A DNA stretch of 64,000 nt from Halorussus salilacus. Lineage in GTDB: Archaea > Halobacteriota > Halobacteria > Halobacteriales > Haladaptataceae. The stretch lies in NCBI RefSeq assembly GCF_024138125.1, contig NZ_CP099993.1:124001-188000 (forward strand), given 5' to 3'. Below, piece after piece: positions 45,483 to 54,173 of this stretch. Below the pieces are notes generated by a model that was not told the DNA's origin, did not search any database, and saw only the letters and a program-made list of their open reading frames with translations. Both the position numbers and the translations under genes were made by a program. Every line of letters starts with the position of its first letter. The first letter of the stretch is position 1.

Positions 45483-46976
45483 ATGGCGAGAGATTCTACC
45501 CCCGGCGGAACGTACACGGAGAAGCTCCGCGTACCCGAGGCCCTGACGTTCGACGACGTGCTCCTTCGACCCAAGGAGAGCCGCGTCGAACCCGACGAGG
45601 CCGACGTGAGCACTCGCGTCTCGACCAACGTCGAACTCGAAGTCCCCGTCCTCTCGGCCGCGATGGACACCGTGACCCAGAGCGAACTGGCCATCGAGAT
45701 GGCGCGCCACGGCGGTCTCGGCGTCCTCCACCGGAACATGGAGGTCGACGAGGTCGTGGCCGAGGTCGAGCGCGTCAAGCGCGCCGACGAACTCATCATC
45801 CGCGACGTGGTGACCGCCAGCCCCGACCAGACCGTCCGCGAAGTCGACGAGATGATGGAGGACGAGGGCGTCTCGGGCGCGCCCGTCGTCGGCGACGACG
45901 ACCGCGTGCTGGGAATCATCTCGGGCACCGACATCCGGCCGTACCTCGAAGTCGGCGAGTCCGACGAGGTCCGGGAGGCGATGACCGACGAGGTCATCAC
46001 CGCGACCGAGGACGTGACCGCACGCGAGGCGCTCGAACTCATGTACGAGCACAAGATAGAGCGCGTCCCGGTCGTCGACGACGGCGACCACCTGCTCGGG
46101 CTCGTCACGATGCAGGGCATCCTCCAGCGCAGGGAGTACGGCAACGCCGCCCGCGACGAGTCGGGTCGCCTCCGATGCGGCGTCGCGGTCGGTCCCTTCG
46201 AGACCGACCGCGCTGTCGCGGTCGACGAGGCGGGTGCCGACGTGCTCTTCATCGACTGCGCGCACGCGCACAACCTCAACGTCATCGACGGTGCGCGCGA
46301 GATCGAGGAGTCGGTCGAGGCCGACGTGGTGGTCGGCAACGTCGGCACCCGCGAGGCCGCCGAGGACATCGTGGACTTCGCCGACGGCCTGAAGGTCGGC
46401 ATCGGCCCCGGTTCCATCTGCACCACCCGAGTGGTCTCGGGCGCGGGCATGCCCCAGATTTCGGCGGTCGCGCAGGTCGCCGACGTGGCGGCCGACCACG
46501 ACGTGCCGGTCATCGCAGACGGCGGCATCCGATACTCGGGCGACGCCATCAAGGCCATCGCGGCGGGTGCTGACGCCGTAATGTTAGGCTCCTACTTCGC
46601 GGGCACCGACGAAGCGCCCGGTCGCGTCATCACCATCAACGGCAAGAAGTACAAGCAGTACCGCGGGATGGGGTCGGTCGGCGCGATGGCGTCGGGCGAC
46701 GGCGACCGCTACCTCAAGGACGAACCCGACGACGAGGAGGAGTACGTCCCCGAGGGCGTCGAGGCCGCCAAGCCCTACAAGGGGAGTCTGGAGAGCGAAC
46801 TCCACCAGCTCGTCGGCGGGATGCAGTCGGGAATGGGCTACGTCGGCGGCTCGACGATTCCGGAGTTCAAGGAGCGAAGCGAGTTCGTGCGGGTCTCCTC
46901 GGCGGGCCAGCAGGAGAGCCACCCCCACGACGTGATGATCACCGACGAAGCGCCCAACTACTCGCCCAGCGAGTGA
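45483..46976 (+). CDS. guaB: IMP dehydrogenase
   Basis: A 497-residue enzyme oxidising IMP to XMP with NAD, the committed step to GMP. Motifs: EALTFDDVLLRP near residue 20, SAAMDTVTQSELAIEMARHGGLG, two CBS domains (about 100-215), catalytic loop GIGPGSICTTRVVSGAGMPQ near 320, and RGMGSVGAM near 400. The ATG at 45483 gives the standard length; the frame is open further upstream, but the extra part looks non-coding. Confidence 0.95.
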   Translation: MARDSTPGGTYTEKLRVPEALTFDDVLLRPKESRVEPDEADVSTRVSTNVELEVPVLSAAMDTVTQSELAIEMARHGGLGVLHRNMEVDEVVAEVERVKRADELIIRDVVTASPDQTVREVDEMMEDEGVSGAPVVGDDDRVLGIISGTDIRPYLEVGESDEVREAMTDEVITATEDVTAREALELMYEHKIERVPVVDDGDHLLGLVTMQGILQRREYGNAARDESGRLRCGVAVGPFETDRAVAVDEAGADVLFIDCAHAHNLNVIDGAREIEESVEADVVVGNVGTREAAEDIVDFADGLKVGIGPGSICTTRVVSGAGMPQISAVAQVADVAADHDVPVIADGGIRYSGDAIKAIAAGADAVMLGSYFAGTDEAPGRVITINGKKYKQYRGMGSVGAMASGDGDRYLKDEPDDEEEYVPEGVEAAKPYKGSLESELHQLVGGMQSGMGYVGGSTIPEFKERSEFVRVSSAGQQESHPHDVMITDEAPNYSPSE

Positions 46977-46991
46977 GACCGGTCGGCCGAG

Positions 46992-47111
46992 CTACGCCGA
47001 GGCCGTCTCGCAGGCCGGGCGACAGTAGCCCTGCTCGGCCGCGTTCGAACCGTCCACTGTTTTGAACTCGGTGCCGCAGTTCTCAGAGGTGTCGGTCTCG
47101 AACTGTAGCAT
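46992..47111 (-). CDS. 39-aa cysteine-containing small protein
   Basis: MLQFETDTSENCGTEFKTV...EQGYCRPACETASA: three Cys spaced as a possible small zinc site. Its start at 47111 lies 67 bases from the IS6-type element. Composition fits small haloarchaeal zinc proteins; no family recognised. Confidence 0.5.
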   Translation of the reverse strand: MLQFETDTSENCGTEFKTVDGSNAAEQGYCRPACETASA

Positions 47112-47177
47112 GGTCGAATCGACCTACTTCGACGGTGTCAGTTTTCGCGCTTGTTCGCTACGGACGCGTTCCGAGAC

Positions 47178-47874
47178 GGCATTGTTCAGATTAGCTGATT
47201 CCATGCGAAGGCGAAGGTTTGCAACCAATTTTCGGCGGAGCGGTGGGTCGCGTGGCGGAAATGATTGGCGAATTGTTTGGTTCGGCGTTTTAGTTCTTTG
47301 AAAACACGTTCGACGCTGTTCCGATTTCCGTGGCGAACATACTGAAATCGGAGGTTTTTCTCGAAGAGTGCGGCCTGTAACCACGGTGCGCCATCGACGA
47401 GAAACACCGCGTCACCGACGCGGTGTTTCTCTTGCAATTCGGTGAGAAACTGCTTCGTCACAACGATAGTTCGTGTCGGATAGAGCTTGACGTGGAGGAA
47501 TTCGTTAGTTTCGGGATCGACGGCGGCGTACAGCCAGTAGCGTTGATTGTTGAGTTGAATCACCGTTTCATCGACCGCAACGTGATTCGGGCTTTTGCCG
47601 TCAGTCGGCTGTAGATCGGCTTTCTGCACCCAATTGTGGATAGTGGAGCGACACCGTTTGACACCGAACTTCTCTAAGATAGAAACAGTATCCGAGAGTG
47701 ATAATCCGGCCGCATGCAGGTGGATACTGAGCTTCATCAGCGGCTCCGGTGTCGCTTCTCGCTCCACAAACTCTAACTCGATCCAGTCGCTACATTCGTT
47801 GAGGCGGCTGAATTCTGGCATAGACCACTACGAATTCGACCGCCTCATCCTTCAACGCTTATCTGAACAGTGCC
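47178..47874 (-). mobile_element. IS6-family insertion sequence, about 697 bp
   Basis: Ends are near-perfect inverted repeats: GGCATTGTTCAGATTAG at 47178-47194 and the complement of 47858-47874, GGCACTGTTCAGATAAG. TTCCGAGAC directly precedes the left end (47169-47177) and follows the right end (47875-47883), a target duplication showing recent, intact insertion. Confidence 0.9.
47186..47821 (-). CDS. IS6-family transposase
   Basis: A 211-residue DDE transposase, full length for haloarchaeal IS6 (ISH15-like) elements. N-terminal HTH (GLSLSDTVSILEKFGVKRCRSTIHNWV); DDE residues in HVAVDETVIQL, VFLVDGAPWLQ and SVERVFKELKRR. It appears intact and fills almost the whole element. Confidence 0.9.
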   Translation of the reverse strand: MPEFSRLNECSDWIELEFVEREATPEPLMKLSIHLHAAGLSLSDTVSILEKFGVKRCRSTIHNWVQKADLQPTDGKSPNHVAVDETVIQLNNQRYWLYAAVDPETNEFLHVKLYPTRTIVVTKQFLTELQEKHRVGDAVFLVDGAPWLQAALFEKNLRFQYVRHGNRNSVERVFKELKRRTKQFANHFRHATHRSAENWLQTFAFAWNQLI

Positions 47875-47924
47875 TTCCGAGACGACCCGAGGTTTCATGA
47901 GCCCGAGTTCCGCACTCCGAACCG

Positions 47925-48164
47925 ATGGCCGAACTGGTCGAACTCGAACGCGCCGTGATCGAAGCGCTCTCGCGGGAGGTCGGTATCAAGTCGGTCGGAG
48001 CCCTCCGGAACGAGCTCCGACAGGAGGGGTACGCGACCGAGATGGACTACGACGAGGTCCACGACCTCCTGGAGTACATGCGCGAGCGGGGCTACGTCGA
48101 GTTGGCTCACGGCGAGTGGGGCGAGTACACGCTCCCGGCGTCTCCGTCCTCGCACGGACAGTAA
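47925..48164 (+). CDS. Small winged-helix-like protein
   Basis: A 79-residue protein: LERAVIEALSREVGIKSVGALRNELRQEGY then DYDEVHDLLEYMRERGYVELAHGEWGEYTLP, the helix-helix-helix-wing order of a winged HTH. Probably a small regulator. It starts 41 bases past the IS target duplication, so the IS may have separated it from its promoter. A kinase gene follows after 32 bases. Confidence 0.65.
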   Translation: MAELVELERAVIEALSREVGIKSVGALRNELRQEGYATEMDYDEVHDLLEYMRERGYVELAHGEWGEYTLPASPSSHGQ

Positions 48165-48196
48165 GGACTTTCCGCGTCCTCGTCGCCCGTTCGAGC

Positions 48197-48649
48197 GTGA
48201 TACTCCTCGTCTGCGGACCGCCCGGCGCGGGCAAGACCACCGTCGCCGGAGAGGCCCGCGAACGCCTCCGGACCGCGGGCTACGGCTTCCGACTCCTCCA
48301 CTCCGACGACTTCTCGCGGAACACCTACGAGAAGCTGTACGAGCGCGTGAGCGCGGACCCCGACGCCGACTGGATTCTGGACGGGACTTTCTACCGCCGG
48401 GAGTATCAGGAGCGGTTCCGCGGCCTCCCGGACGCCCACCTGATATCGGTCGTCGCGAGTCTGGAACTCTGTCTGAAACGCAACCGGGAGCGCGAGGACT
48501 CCATCGACAGACGCGGCGTCCACGCCATGCACGCGGATTTCGAACCGCCGGAGAACCCGGACCTGACCCTCGACACTGAGGTGGCGTCGGTCGAGGAGGC
48601 CGCCGACGCGCTGGGACGGTACGTGATTCAGTGGTACGATAACGGGTGA
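48197..48649 (+). CDS. Small P-loop kinase (APS/adenylate-kinase-like)
   Basis: A 150-residue protein from a GTG start. Walker A VCGPPGAGKTTVAGEA at residues 5-20; LLHSDDFSRNTYEKLYE, WILDGTFYRREYQERF and a lid-like LKRNREREDSIDRRGVH follow. This resembles the zeta-toxin/seryl-tRNA kinase/APS kinase group of small P-loop kinases. Substrate unknown. Confidence 0.75.
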   Translation: MILLVCGPPGAGKTTVAGEARERLRTAGYGFRLLHSDDFSRNTYEKLYERVSADPDADWILDGTFYRREYQERFRGLPDAHLISVVASLELCLKRNREREDSIDRRGVHAMHADFEPPENPDLTLDTEVASVEEAADALGRYVIQWYDNG

Positions 48650-48767
48650 TTCGGGCCCGCTCCGTCCTATTTCGCTGGTCCGATTTCACGAGGGCACGCA
48701 TCCGCGAGCGGACGGGGGTGAGCGAGCGGACGGGCTTGAGGGAGCTAACCAAGGAACCCTCGAAGGG

Positions 48768-48796
48768 GAGGGTCGGCGGCGGAGCCGCCGACCCTC
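48768..48796. terminator. 13-bp hairpin with GGA loop
   Basis: GAGGGTCGGCGGC pairs with GCCGCCGACCCTC around GGA, 119 bases after the kinase stop. Confidence 0.5.
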
Positions 48797-48843
48797 CGAC
48801 TGAGGGGGTGCGGCCGTCTCGCCGGAGTGCAACGAACGACCGC

Positions 48844-48875
48844 CCGGAGGACGCGGTTCGTCCTCCGGTGTTTTT
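48844..48875 (+). terminator. Hairpin followed by a T run
   Basis: CCGGAGGAC pairs with GTCCTCCGG around a 7-base loop, then TGTTTTT. One of the few elements here that looks like an intrinsic terminator. A third small hairpin, CGCGAGCC/GGCTCGCG, follows at 48901-48919. Confidence 0.6.
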
Positions 48876-48940
48876 GGTCGAGCGTTTAGTAGCGAACGAC
48901 CGCGAGCCGAAGGCTCGCGGTTCGTGAGCGCAGTAAAATA

Positions 48941-49007
48941 GTGAGCGCCGCGAGGCGTCGCTCACCGATTTGCTCGCGGAAGAATACGGGCCGGGCGCGA
49001 TTTGAAC
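48941..49007. repeat. 67-bp direct repeat, left copy (duplicated tRNA-Lys 3' end)
   Basis: Differs from 49133-49199 at a single base. It carries 21 bases of tRNA-Lys 3' end (the complement of GTTCAAATCGCGCCCGGCCC and the discriminator) plus 46 bases of downstream flank. It is a tRNA fragment, not a gene, and looks like an attachment-site scar. Confidence 0.8.
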
Positions 49008-49132
49008 TACGCCGAGACGGTCCGGGCTTGCGGCGCGAGCGAGGCGCGAATCGCCTCGCTCGCGCCGTTCCGGGCGTGCGACTCGTCTACTTCAAATCGC
49101 TTCGGAGTTCGATGCTTCCGCTCGCAGTGGTG

Positions 49133-49199
49133 GTGAGCGCCGCGAGGCGTCGCTCACCCATTTGCTCGCGGAAGAATACGGGCCGGGCGCGATTTGAAC
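49133..49199. repeat. 67-bp direct repeat, right copy (real tRNA-Lys 3' end)
   Basis: Partner of the copy at 48941-49007, overlapping the true tRNA-Lys 3' end. The 125 bases between the copies hold an imperfect palindrome GCGCGAGCGAGGCG...CGCCTCGCTCGCGC and no gene. Confidence 0.8.
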
Positions 49200-49252
49200 A
49201 CGCGACCGTCTGATTAAGAGTCAGACGCTCTGCCTAACTGAGCTACCGGCCC
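49179..49252 (-). tRNA. tRNA-Lys (CTT)
   Basis: 5' GGGCCGG (at 49252) pairs with CCGGCCC at the 3' end, discriminator G at 49179. D arm GCTCAGTTAGGCAGAGC; anticodon arm TCTGACTCTTAATCAGA with anticodon CTT; T arm with GTGTTCAAATC. No intron. The CCA end is not encoded. Confidence 0.93.
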
Positions 49253-49448
49253 AACGCATTCCGAACTTGCCGCGTCGGACGTAAATACGTTTCCGTTTTC
49301 TCGGACTGTTACCGCTTTCGATTCGAAGCCGAATCGGGCGACGGAGCGCCGTCGAGACGGGTCCTCCGGAGGCCATATTTTCCGCACGCCCCGGTCGTAA
49401 ATAGGACGACTGGACCGCTGTCCTCGCCGAACCGACGTTCAGTTCGGG

Positions 49449-49458
49449 ACTGTTAAGT
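49449..49458 (+). promoter_or_regulatory. TATA box of the RCK-DHH gene
   Basis: GACTGTTAAG is about 30 bases before the ATG at 49485, consistent with a leaderless mRNA. Confidence 0.5.
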
Positions 49459-49484
49459 GCGGTCCGAAGCTACGCCACAGTATC

Positions 49485-50936
49485 ATGAGCGCCGGGATTA
49501 CCATCTCCTCGATGTCCGACTACGCCATCTTGGGCTGTGGTTCGGTCGGGCACGCCGTCGCCGAGGAGCTCGTAGAGCAGGGCAAGGAGGTACTCATCAT
49601 CGACCGCGACGAGGACCGCGTCGAGGCCCTGCGCGACCAGGACCTCAACGCTCGGACCGCCGACATCCGAGAGGAGGGACTCGTCGAGACCATCGCCGAC
49701 AACGAGGTCGTGCTCATCCTCGCCTCGGACGTGGAGGCCAACAAGCAGGCGGTCGAGAACATCCGCGAGAACGGCGGCGACCAGTTCGTCGTCGTCCGCG
49801 CGAGCGACCCGGTCTCCGAGGACGAACTCACCGAGCTCGGGGCCGACGTGGTCATCAATCCCTCGGAGGTCATCGCCGACTCGGCCCTGCACGCGCTCGA
49901 AACCGGCGAACTGGAGTACAAGGCCCAGCAGCTCTCGGAGGTCATCCGCGACACCGACGAGAAGCTCGCCATCGTCACCCACGACAACCCCGACCCCGAC
50001 TCCATCGCGAGCGCGGTGGCCCTCCAGGCCATCGCCACCACGCTGGGCGTCGAGGCCGACATCCTCTACATCGGCGACATCGGCCACCAGGAGAACCGGG
50101 CGTTCGTCAATCTGCTGGGTATCGAACTCCTTCCCTACGACGACGCGACCGTCGACGACTACGACACCATCGCGCTGGTCGACCACGCGAAGGCGACCGA
50201 GGCGACCTTCGACCGACCGGTCGACGTATTCATCGACCACTTCGAACCCGACGAGGAGTACGAGGCCGAGTTCGTCGACATCCGCCCGAGCGTGAGTTCG
50301 ACCTCGACCATCCTCACCAAGTACATTCAGGAGTTCGACCTCAACGTCTCCGAGGAGGTCGCGACCGCCCTGCTCTACGGCATCCGCGCGGAGACGCTGG
50401 ACTTCAAGCGCGACACCACCCCCGCAGACCTCACGGCCGCGGCCTTCCTCTATCCCTTCGCCAACCACGACACTCTCGAACAGGTCGAGTCGCCCTCGAT
50501 GTCGCCCGAGACCCTCGACGTGCTCGCGGAGGCCATCACGAACCGCGAAGTCCAGGGGAGCCACCTCGTGAGCAACGCGGGGTTCATCCGCGACCGGGAC
50601 GCCCTGACGCAGGCGGCCTCCCACCTGCTGAATCTGGAGGGCATCACCACCACCGCCGTCTTCGGCATCGCCGACGACACCATCTATCTCGCCGCCCGCT
50701 CGAAGGACATCCGGATGAACATCGGCAAGGTCCTTCAGGACGCCTTCTCGGACATCGGGGAGGCGGCGGGCCACTCGACGCAGGCCAGCGTCGAGATTCC
50801 GCTGGGCATCTTCACCGGCATCGAGACCACCGACGACAACCGCGACACCCTGCTGTCGCTCACCGAGGAGGCCGTCAGGCGGAAGCTGTTCGACGCGATG
50901 GGCGTCGAGGGCGGCGAGGGCGGGAACGGAAGTTAG
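49485..50936 (+). CDS. RCK (TrkA-N) - DHH phosphoesterase fusion
   Basis: A 483-residue protein. Residues 10-120 are an RCK/TrkA-N Rossmann domain (YAILGCGSVGHAVAEEL; VLIIDRDEDRVEAL). From about 155 a DHH phosphoesterase follows: motif I VTHDNPDPDSIASA, motif II IALVDHAKA, motif III IDHFEPDEEY, then a DHHA1-like end (GIADDTIYLAARSKDIRMNIGK). Motif III reads DHF rather than DHH. Such fusions could sense nucleotides such as c-di-AMP or NAD; a TrkH gene lies 1.7 kb downstream. RNA/DNA nuclease activity is the alternative. Confidence 0.85.
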   Translation: MSAGITISSMSDYAILGCGSVGHAVAEELVEQGKEVLIIDRDEDRVEALRDQDLNARTADIREEGLVETIADNEVVLILASDVEANKQAVENIRENGGDQFVVVRASDPVSEDELTELGADVVINPSEVIADSALHALETGELEYKAQQLSEVIRDTDEKLAIVTHDNPDPDSIASAVALQAIATTLGVEADILYIGDIGHQENRAFVNLLGIELLPYDDATVDDYDTIALVDHAKATEATFDRPVDVFIDHFEPDEEYEAEFVDIRPSVSSTSTILTKYIQEFDLNVSEEVATALLYGIRAETLDFKRDTTPADLTAAAFLYPFANHDTLEQVESPSMSPETLDVLAEAITNREVQGSHLVSNAGFIRDRDALTQAASHLLNLEGITTTAVFGIADDTIYLAARSKDIRMNIGKVLQDAFSDIGEAAGHSTQASVEIPLGIFTGIETTDDNRDTLLSLTEEAVRRKLFDAMGVEGGEGGNGS

Positions 50937-51229
50937 ACCACGGCTTCGCCTTCTTCCTCGCTGTTCGGCTGTTGGAGGCGCTCGATGATGTCGTTGATGA
51001 GCACCACGTCCCCGACCGCGCGCACCCACCGGTAGGGTATCATCACGCCGTTTCGCCCCTCGATCACGTCCGAGAACAGTTCGCGGTTGAGTTCGCCGAG
51101 CGCGAGCCCCGTCACGGCGTTGCCGTTCACGTCCAACCGAACGTCCTCGACCTCGCCGACGAAGACCCCGTTGTTCGAGTACACCTCCCGTCCGACCAGC
51201 GTCGTTATCTCCTGCGGTGTTCCGTCCAT
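50933..51229 (-). CDS. PRC-barrel domain protein
   Basis: A 98-residue all-beta protein: ITTLVGREVYSNNGVFVGEVEDVRLDVNGNAVTGLAL and MIPYRWVRAVGDVVLINDI are PRC-barrel strands. Small stand-alone PRC-barrel proteins in haloarchaea include the SepF-binding division proteins CdpB1/CdpB2; this one has the right size, but I cannot confirm orthology. Its end converges with the RCK-DHH gene with a 4-base overlap. Confidence 0.82.
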   Translation of the reverse strand: MDGTPQEITTLVGREVYSNNGVFVGEVEDVRLDVNGNAVTGLALGELNRELFSDVIEGRNGVMIPYRWVRAVGDVVLINDIIERLQQPNSEEEGEAVV

Positions 51230-51333
51230 GTACGGACCGATTGTATGCACGGGTCTTAACTTTTGGCAGAAGCCGACTGCGAACGCAACCCGGCGGTCGG
51301 CCAACCGGAGGGCCGCGGAGTTCGATGCGTCGC

Positions 51334-51395
51334 GCTCGGGCGCGGGAACTACGTCCTCCCGCCCGAGCGGTCGTCCGGAGTTCCCGCGCCCGAGC
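51334..51395. terminator. 17-bp inverted repeat at the aminotransferase 3' end
   Basis: GCTCGGGCGCGGGAACT (51334-51350) pairs perfectly with AGTTCCCGCGCCCGAGC (51379-51395); the right arm encodes the last residues of the aminotransferase. Confidence 0.5.
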
Positions 51396-52599
51396 AGTCG
51401 TCCAGCGCGGAGCCGAGCGCGTCGAGTCCCCCGCGAACCGCGTCGGGGCGTGCGCACGCCCCGACGCGGACGTACTCCGAGGCGTCGAAGAACCGTCCGG
51501 GGACGACGAGCGCGCCCCGCTCGGCCGCGGCCGCGGCGACCTCGTCGCCGTCGGCCGCCTCGTGAGCGAGGAGGGCGTACGAGCATCCGGGTTCGACGCT
51601 CCCTCGGAGGTCGTCGCGGTCGGCCGCGAACTCCGCGAGGGCCTCGCGGTTCGTCCGGACGCGCTCGCGTGACTCCGCGGCGAGTTCGTCGGCATTGGCC
51701 AGCGCGCGCCGGGCGAGTCGCCGACTCGGCTCGGCGACCGCCGGGACGTGATTCTTCGCCGCACGGGCGCGCTCGACGAACGCCTCGTCGGCGACCAGCC
51801 AGCCGATTCGGAGGCCGCCGAACCCGAGGAACTTGGTCAGCGAGTTCGTGACGACCGCGTTCGGGAGTCCGACCGCCGTGGGACCGCCGAACGGGCCGTC
51901 TCCGGGGTCGGTCCCGAAGGGCGCGTACACCTCGTCCACGAGCAGGCGAGCGGGCGCGTCCGCGCGCCCGCTCGCGTCGGCGGCGACCTCCGCGACCGCT
52001 CGGAGCGCGTCCCGCCCTACCCGCCGCCCGCTTGGATTGTGGCGGTTCGTGACCGTGACCAGCGCGGCGTCGGCCGCCGCCCCGTCGGCGGCGAGCGCGT
52101 CGGCGACCCGGTCGGGGTCGAGCGGGCACCCCTCCGCGACCGGGCGGGCGAAGCGGTCGACGGTCGCGCCGAGTCCCCGCGGGGTGGCGACGAGCGGTTC
52201 GTAGCCGGGGTCCTCGACGACCGCGCGAGGCGTCTCCCCGCGGTCCCCCGCGGCCGCCGCGGCGTCGAGCGCCGCGGCGGCCGCGAGGAGGTTGGCGTGG
52301 GTCGCGCCCGCGGTCACGAGCACGTTCTCGGGGCCGACGCCGTACTCGTCGGCGAGCAGTCCGTCGAGGGTCGCGTCGGCGGGCGGGTCCGGGAGGCCTG
52401 CGAGCGCGGGCGGGACGACCGAACCGGGGTCGGCGGGCGCGCGCCGGAGGTCGCTGGAGCCAAGGTCGAACTCGGCGTCGTCGGGGCGACCGGAAATCCA
52501 GTCGAGGTACGCGATGTCGGAGAGCACGTCCCGAGATACGGCGAGCGCGGGATTAACGTTCGGGTCGGGTCTCGGGGGCGCTCGTCGCGCTTCCGACAT
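51349..52599 (-). CDS. PLP-dependent class I/II aminotransferase
   Basis: A 416-residue fold-type I enzyme. Conserved blocks: VLVTAGATHANLLAAAAAL near residue 90, ALVTVTNRHNPSGRRV near 180, LLVDEVYAPFG near 220, and the Schiff-base lysine in VTNSLTKFLGFGGLRIGW near 255. Substrate unknown. It is very Ala-rich with few indels, and sits alone between the PRC-barrel and TrkH genes. Confidence 0.85.
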   Translation of the reverse strand: MSEARRAPPRPDPNVNPALAVSRDVLSDIAYLDWISGRPDDAEFDLGSSDLRRAPADPGSVVPPALAGLPDPPADATLDGLLADEYGVGPENVLVTAGATHANLLAAAAALDAAAAAGDRGETPRAVVEDPGYEPLVATPRGLGATVDRFARPVAEGCPLDPDRVADALAADGAAADAALVTVTNRHNPSGRRVGRDALRAVAEVAADASGRADAPARLLVDEVYAPFGTDPGDGPFGGPTAVGLPNAVVTNSLTKFLGFGGLRIGWLVADEAFVERARAAKNHVPAVAEPSRRLARRALANADELAAESRERVRTNREALAEFAADRDDLRGSVEPGCSYALLAHEAADGDEVAAAAAERGALVVPGRFFDASEYVRVGACARPDAVRGGLDALGSALDDCSGAGTPDDRSGGRT

Positions 52600-52631
52600 C
52601 TCTTAATGATGCCTGCACGATACCCGAGACG

Positions 52632-54173
52632 ATGTTCGACCCCGACGTGTACGTGGACTACCGGACCAGCCTGAGTCTGGTCGGGACCGTCCTCAAGTAC
52701 ATCGGTCTCGCGCCGCTGTTCCCCGCGGCGGTCGCCCTCTACTACGGCGAGAGCCTCCTGCCCTTCCTCGCGACGACCGTCGCCATGGTCGCGGTCGGTA
52801 CGGCGCTCGAACGACTGGAGTCCGACCCCGACCTCGGGAACCGCGAGGCGATGCTGTTCGTGAGCCTCTCGTGGCTCGCGGTTCCGGCGTTCGGGACGAT
52901 TCCGTACCTCCTCGCGGGACAGGGGACGGTCGCCCACCCGGTGAACGCGCTGTTCGAGAGCATGAGCGGGTTCACGACCACGGGGTCGACCGTCCTCGGG
53001 GAGATATCGTTCGAACGCCACTCGCGGTCGATTCTGCTTTGGCGGCAGTTCACCCAGTGGCTCGGCGGCATGGGAATCCTCGTGCTGATGGTCGCCATCC
53101 TCCCCCAGCTCTCGGTCGGTGGGGCCCAGATAATGCGACAGGAAGCGCCGGGCATCTCCATCGAGAAGCTGACCCCCCGCATCCGGGAGACCGCCAGCGC
53201 GCTGTGGAAGATATACTTCGGGTTCACGGTGGCCGCGGCGGCGGTGTACTACGGCCTCCACCTCGCCGGGGTCGCGCCCCGGATGGACCTCTACAACGCA
53301 GTCGCCCACGCGCTCACCACGATGCCGACCGGCGGGTTCTCGCCGGAGGCCCGGAGCGTCGAGGCGTTCGCCCCGATAGTCCAGTGGGCGGTCATGCCGT
53401 TCATGGTCGTCGCGGGGACCAACTTCGCGCTGTTCTGGTACGTCCTCCGGGGCGACCCGCGGAGGCTCACCGACAACAGCGAGTTCCGGTCGTACCTGCT
53501 GGCGATGGGGGTCGTCGGTGCTGTGCTGGCGGTATTGCTGTTCACGGGCGGCGGTCTCGCGAGGCTTCCGACCGAGATAGCGCCGATTCCGGGGAACGTC
53601 GAGAACTCGCTGCGGCAGGCGCTGTTCCAGACGATAGCCATCGTGACGACCACGGGGTACGCGAGCATGGACTTCAACGCGTGGGACCCCTCGGCGCAGG
53701 TCGTGTTGATGCTGGCGATGTTCCTCGGCGGGTCGGCCGGGTCGGCCGCGGGGTCGATCAAGATCGTCCGGTGGTACGTGGTCCACCGGACGATGACTCG
53801 CGAACTGTACACGTCGGTCCACCCCGAGGCCGTCCGGCCGGTCCGACTCCCGACCGGTCCCGTCGACGAGGACACGATTCAGGACGTGTTCGTGTTCGTC
53901 CTCATCTTCCTCTCCATCTTCGCGGTCTCGACGGTGGTCGTCTTCGTCGACGGCCTCGCGCAGGGGCTGAGCCTCTCGGCGCTGGAGGCGATGAGCGTCG
54001 CCATCGCGACGCTCGGGAACATCGGCCCCGGGTTCGGTATCGTCGGTCCGATGGACAGCTTCGAGCGTTTCTCGGCCGCCGGAAAGCTCTACATGGTGTT
54101 CCTGATGTGGATCGGCCGCCTCGAAATCCTGACCGTGCTGGTCGTCCTCACGCCGTCGTACTGGCGGCGGTGA
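52632..54173 (+). CDS. trkH: TrkH-family potassium uptake protein
   Basis: A 513-residue channel-like transporter with four pore-loop repeats: ESMSGFTTTGSTVL near residue 115, ALTTMPTGGFSPE near 230, TIAIVTTTGYASMDF near 340 and ATLGNIGPGFG near 460. The aligned Gly residues line the K+ filter. It mediates K+ uptake in salt-in osmoadaptation and normally needs a cytoplasmic TrkA/RCK partner. Convergent with the next gene, overlapping it by 26 bases. Confidence 0.93.
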   Translation: MFDPDVYVDYRTSLSLVGTVLKYIGLAPLFPAAVALYYGESLLPFLATTVAMVAVGTALERLESDPDLGNREAMLFVSLSWLAVPAFGTIPYLLAGQGTVAHPVNALFESMSGFTTTGSTVLGEISFERHSRSILLWRQFTQWLGGMGILVLMVAILPQLSVGGAQIMRQEAPGISIEKLTPRIRETASALWKIYFGFTVAAAAVYYGLHLAGVAPRMDLYNAVAHALTTMPTGGFSPEARSVEAFAPIVQWAVMPFMVVAGTNFALFWYVLRGDPRRLTDNSEFRSYLLAMGVVGAVLAVLLFTGGGLARLPTEIAPIPGNVENSLRQALFQTIAIVTTTGYASMDFNAWDPSAQVVLMLAMFLGGSAGSAAGSIKIVRWYVVHRTMTRELYTSVHPEAVRPVRLPTGPVDEDTIQDVFVFVLIFLSIFAVSTVVVFVDGLAQGLSLSALEAMSVAIATLGNIGPGFGIVGPMDSFERFSAAGKLYMVFLMWIGRLEILTVLVVLTPSYWRR

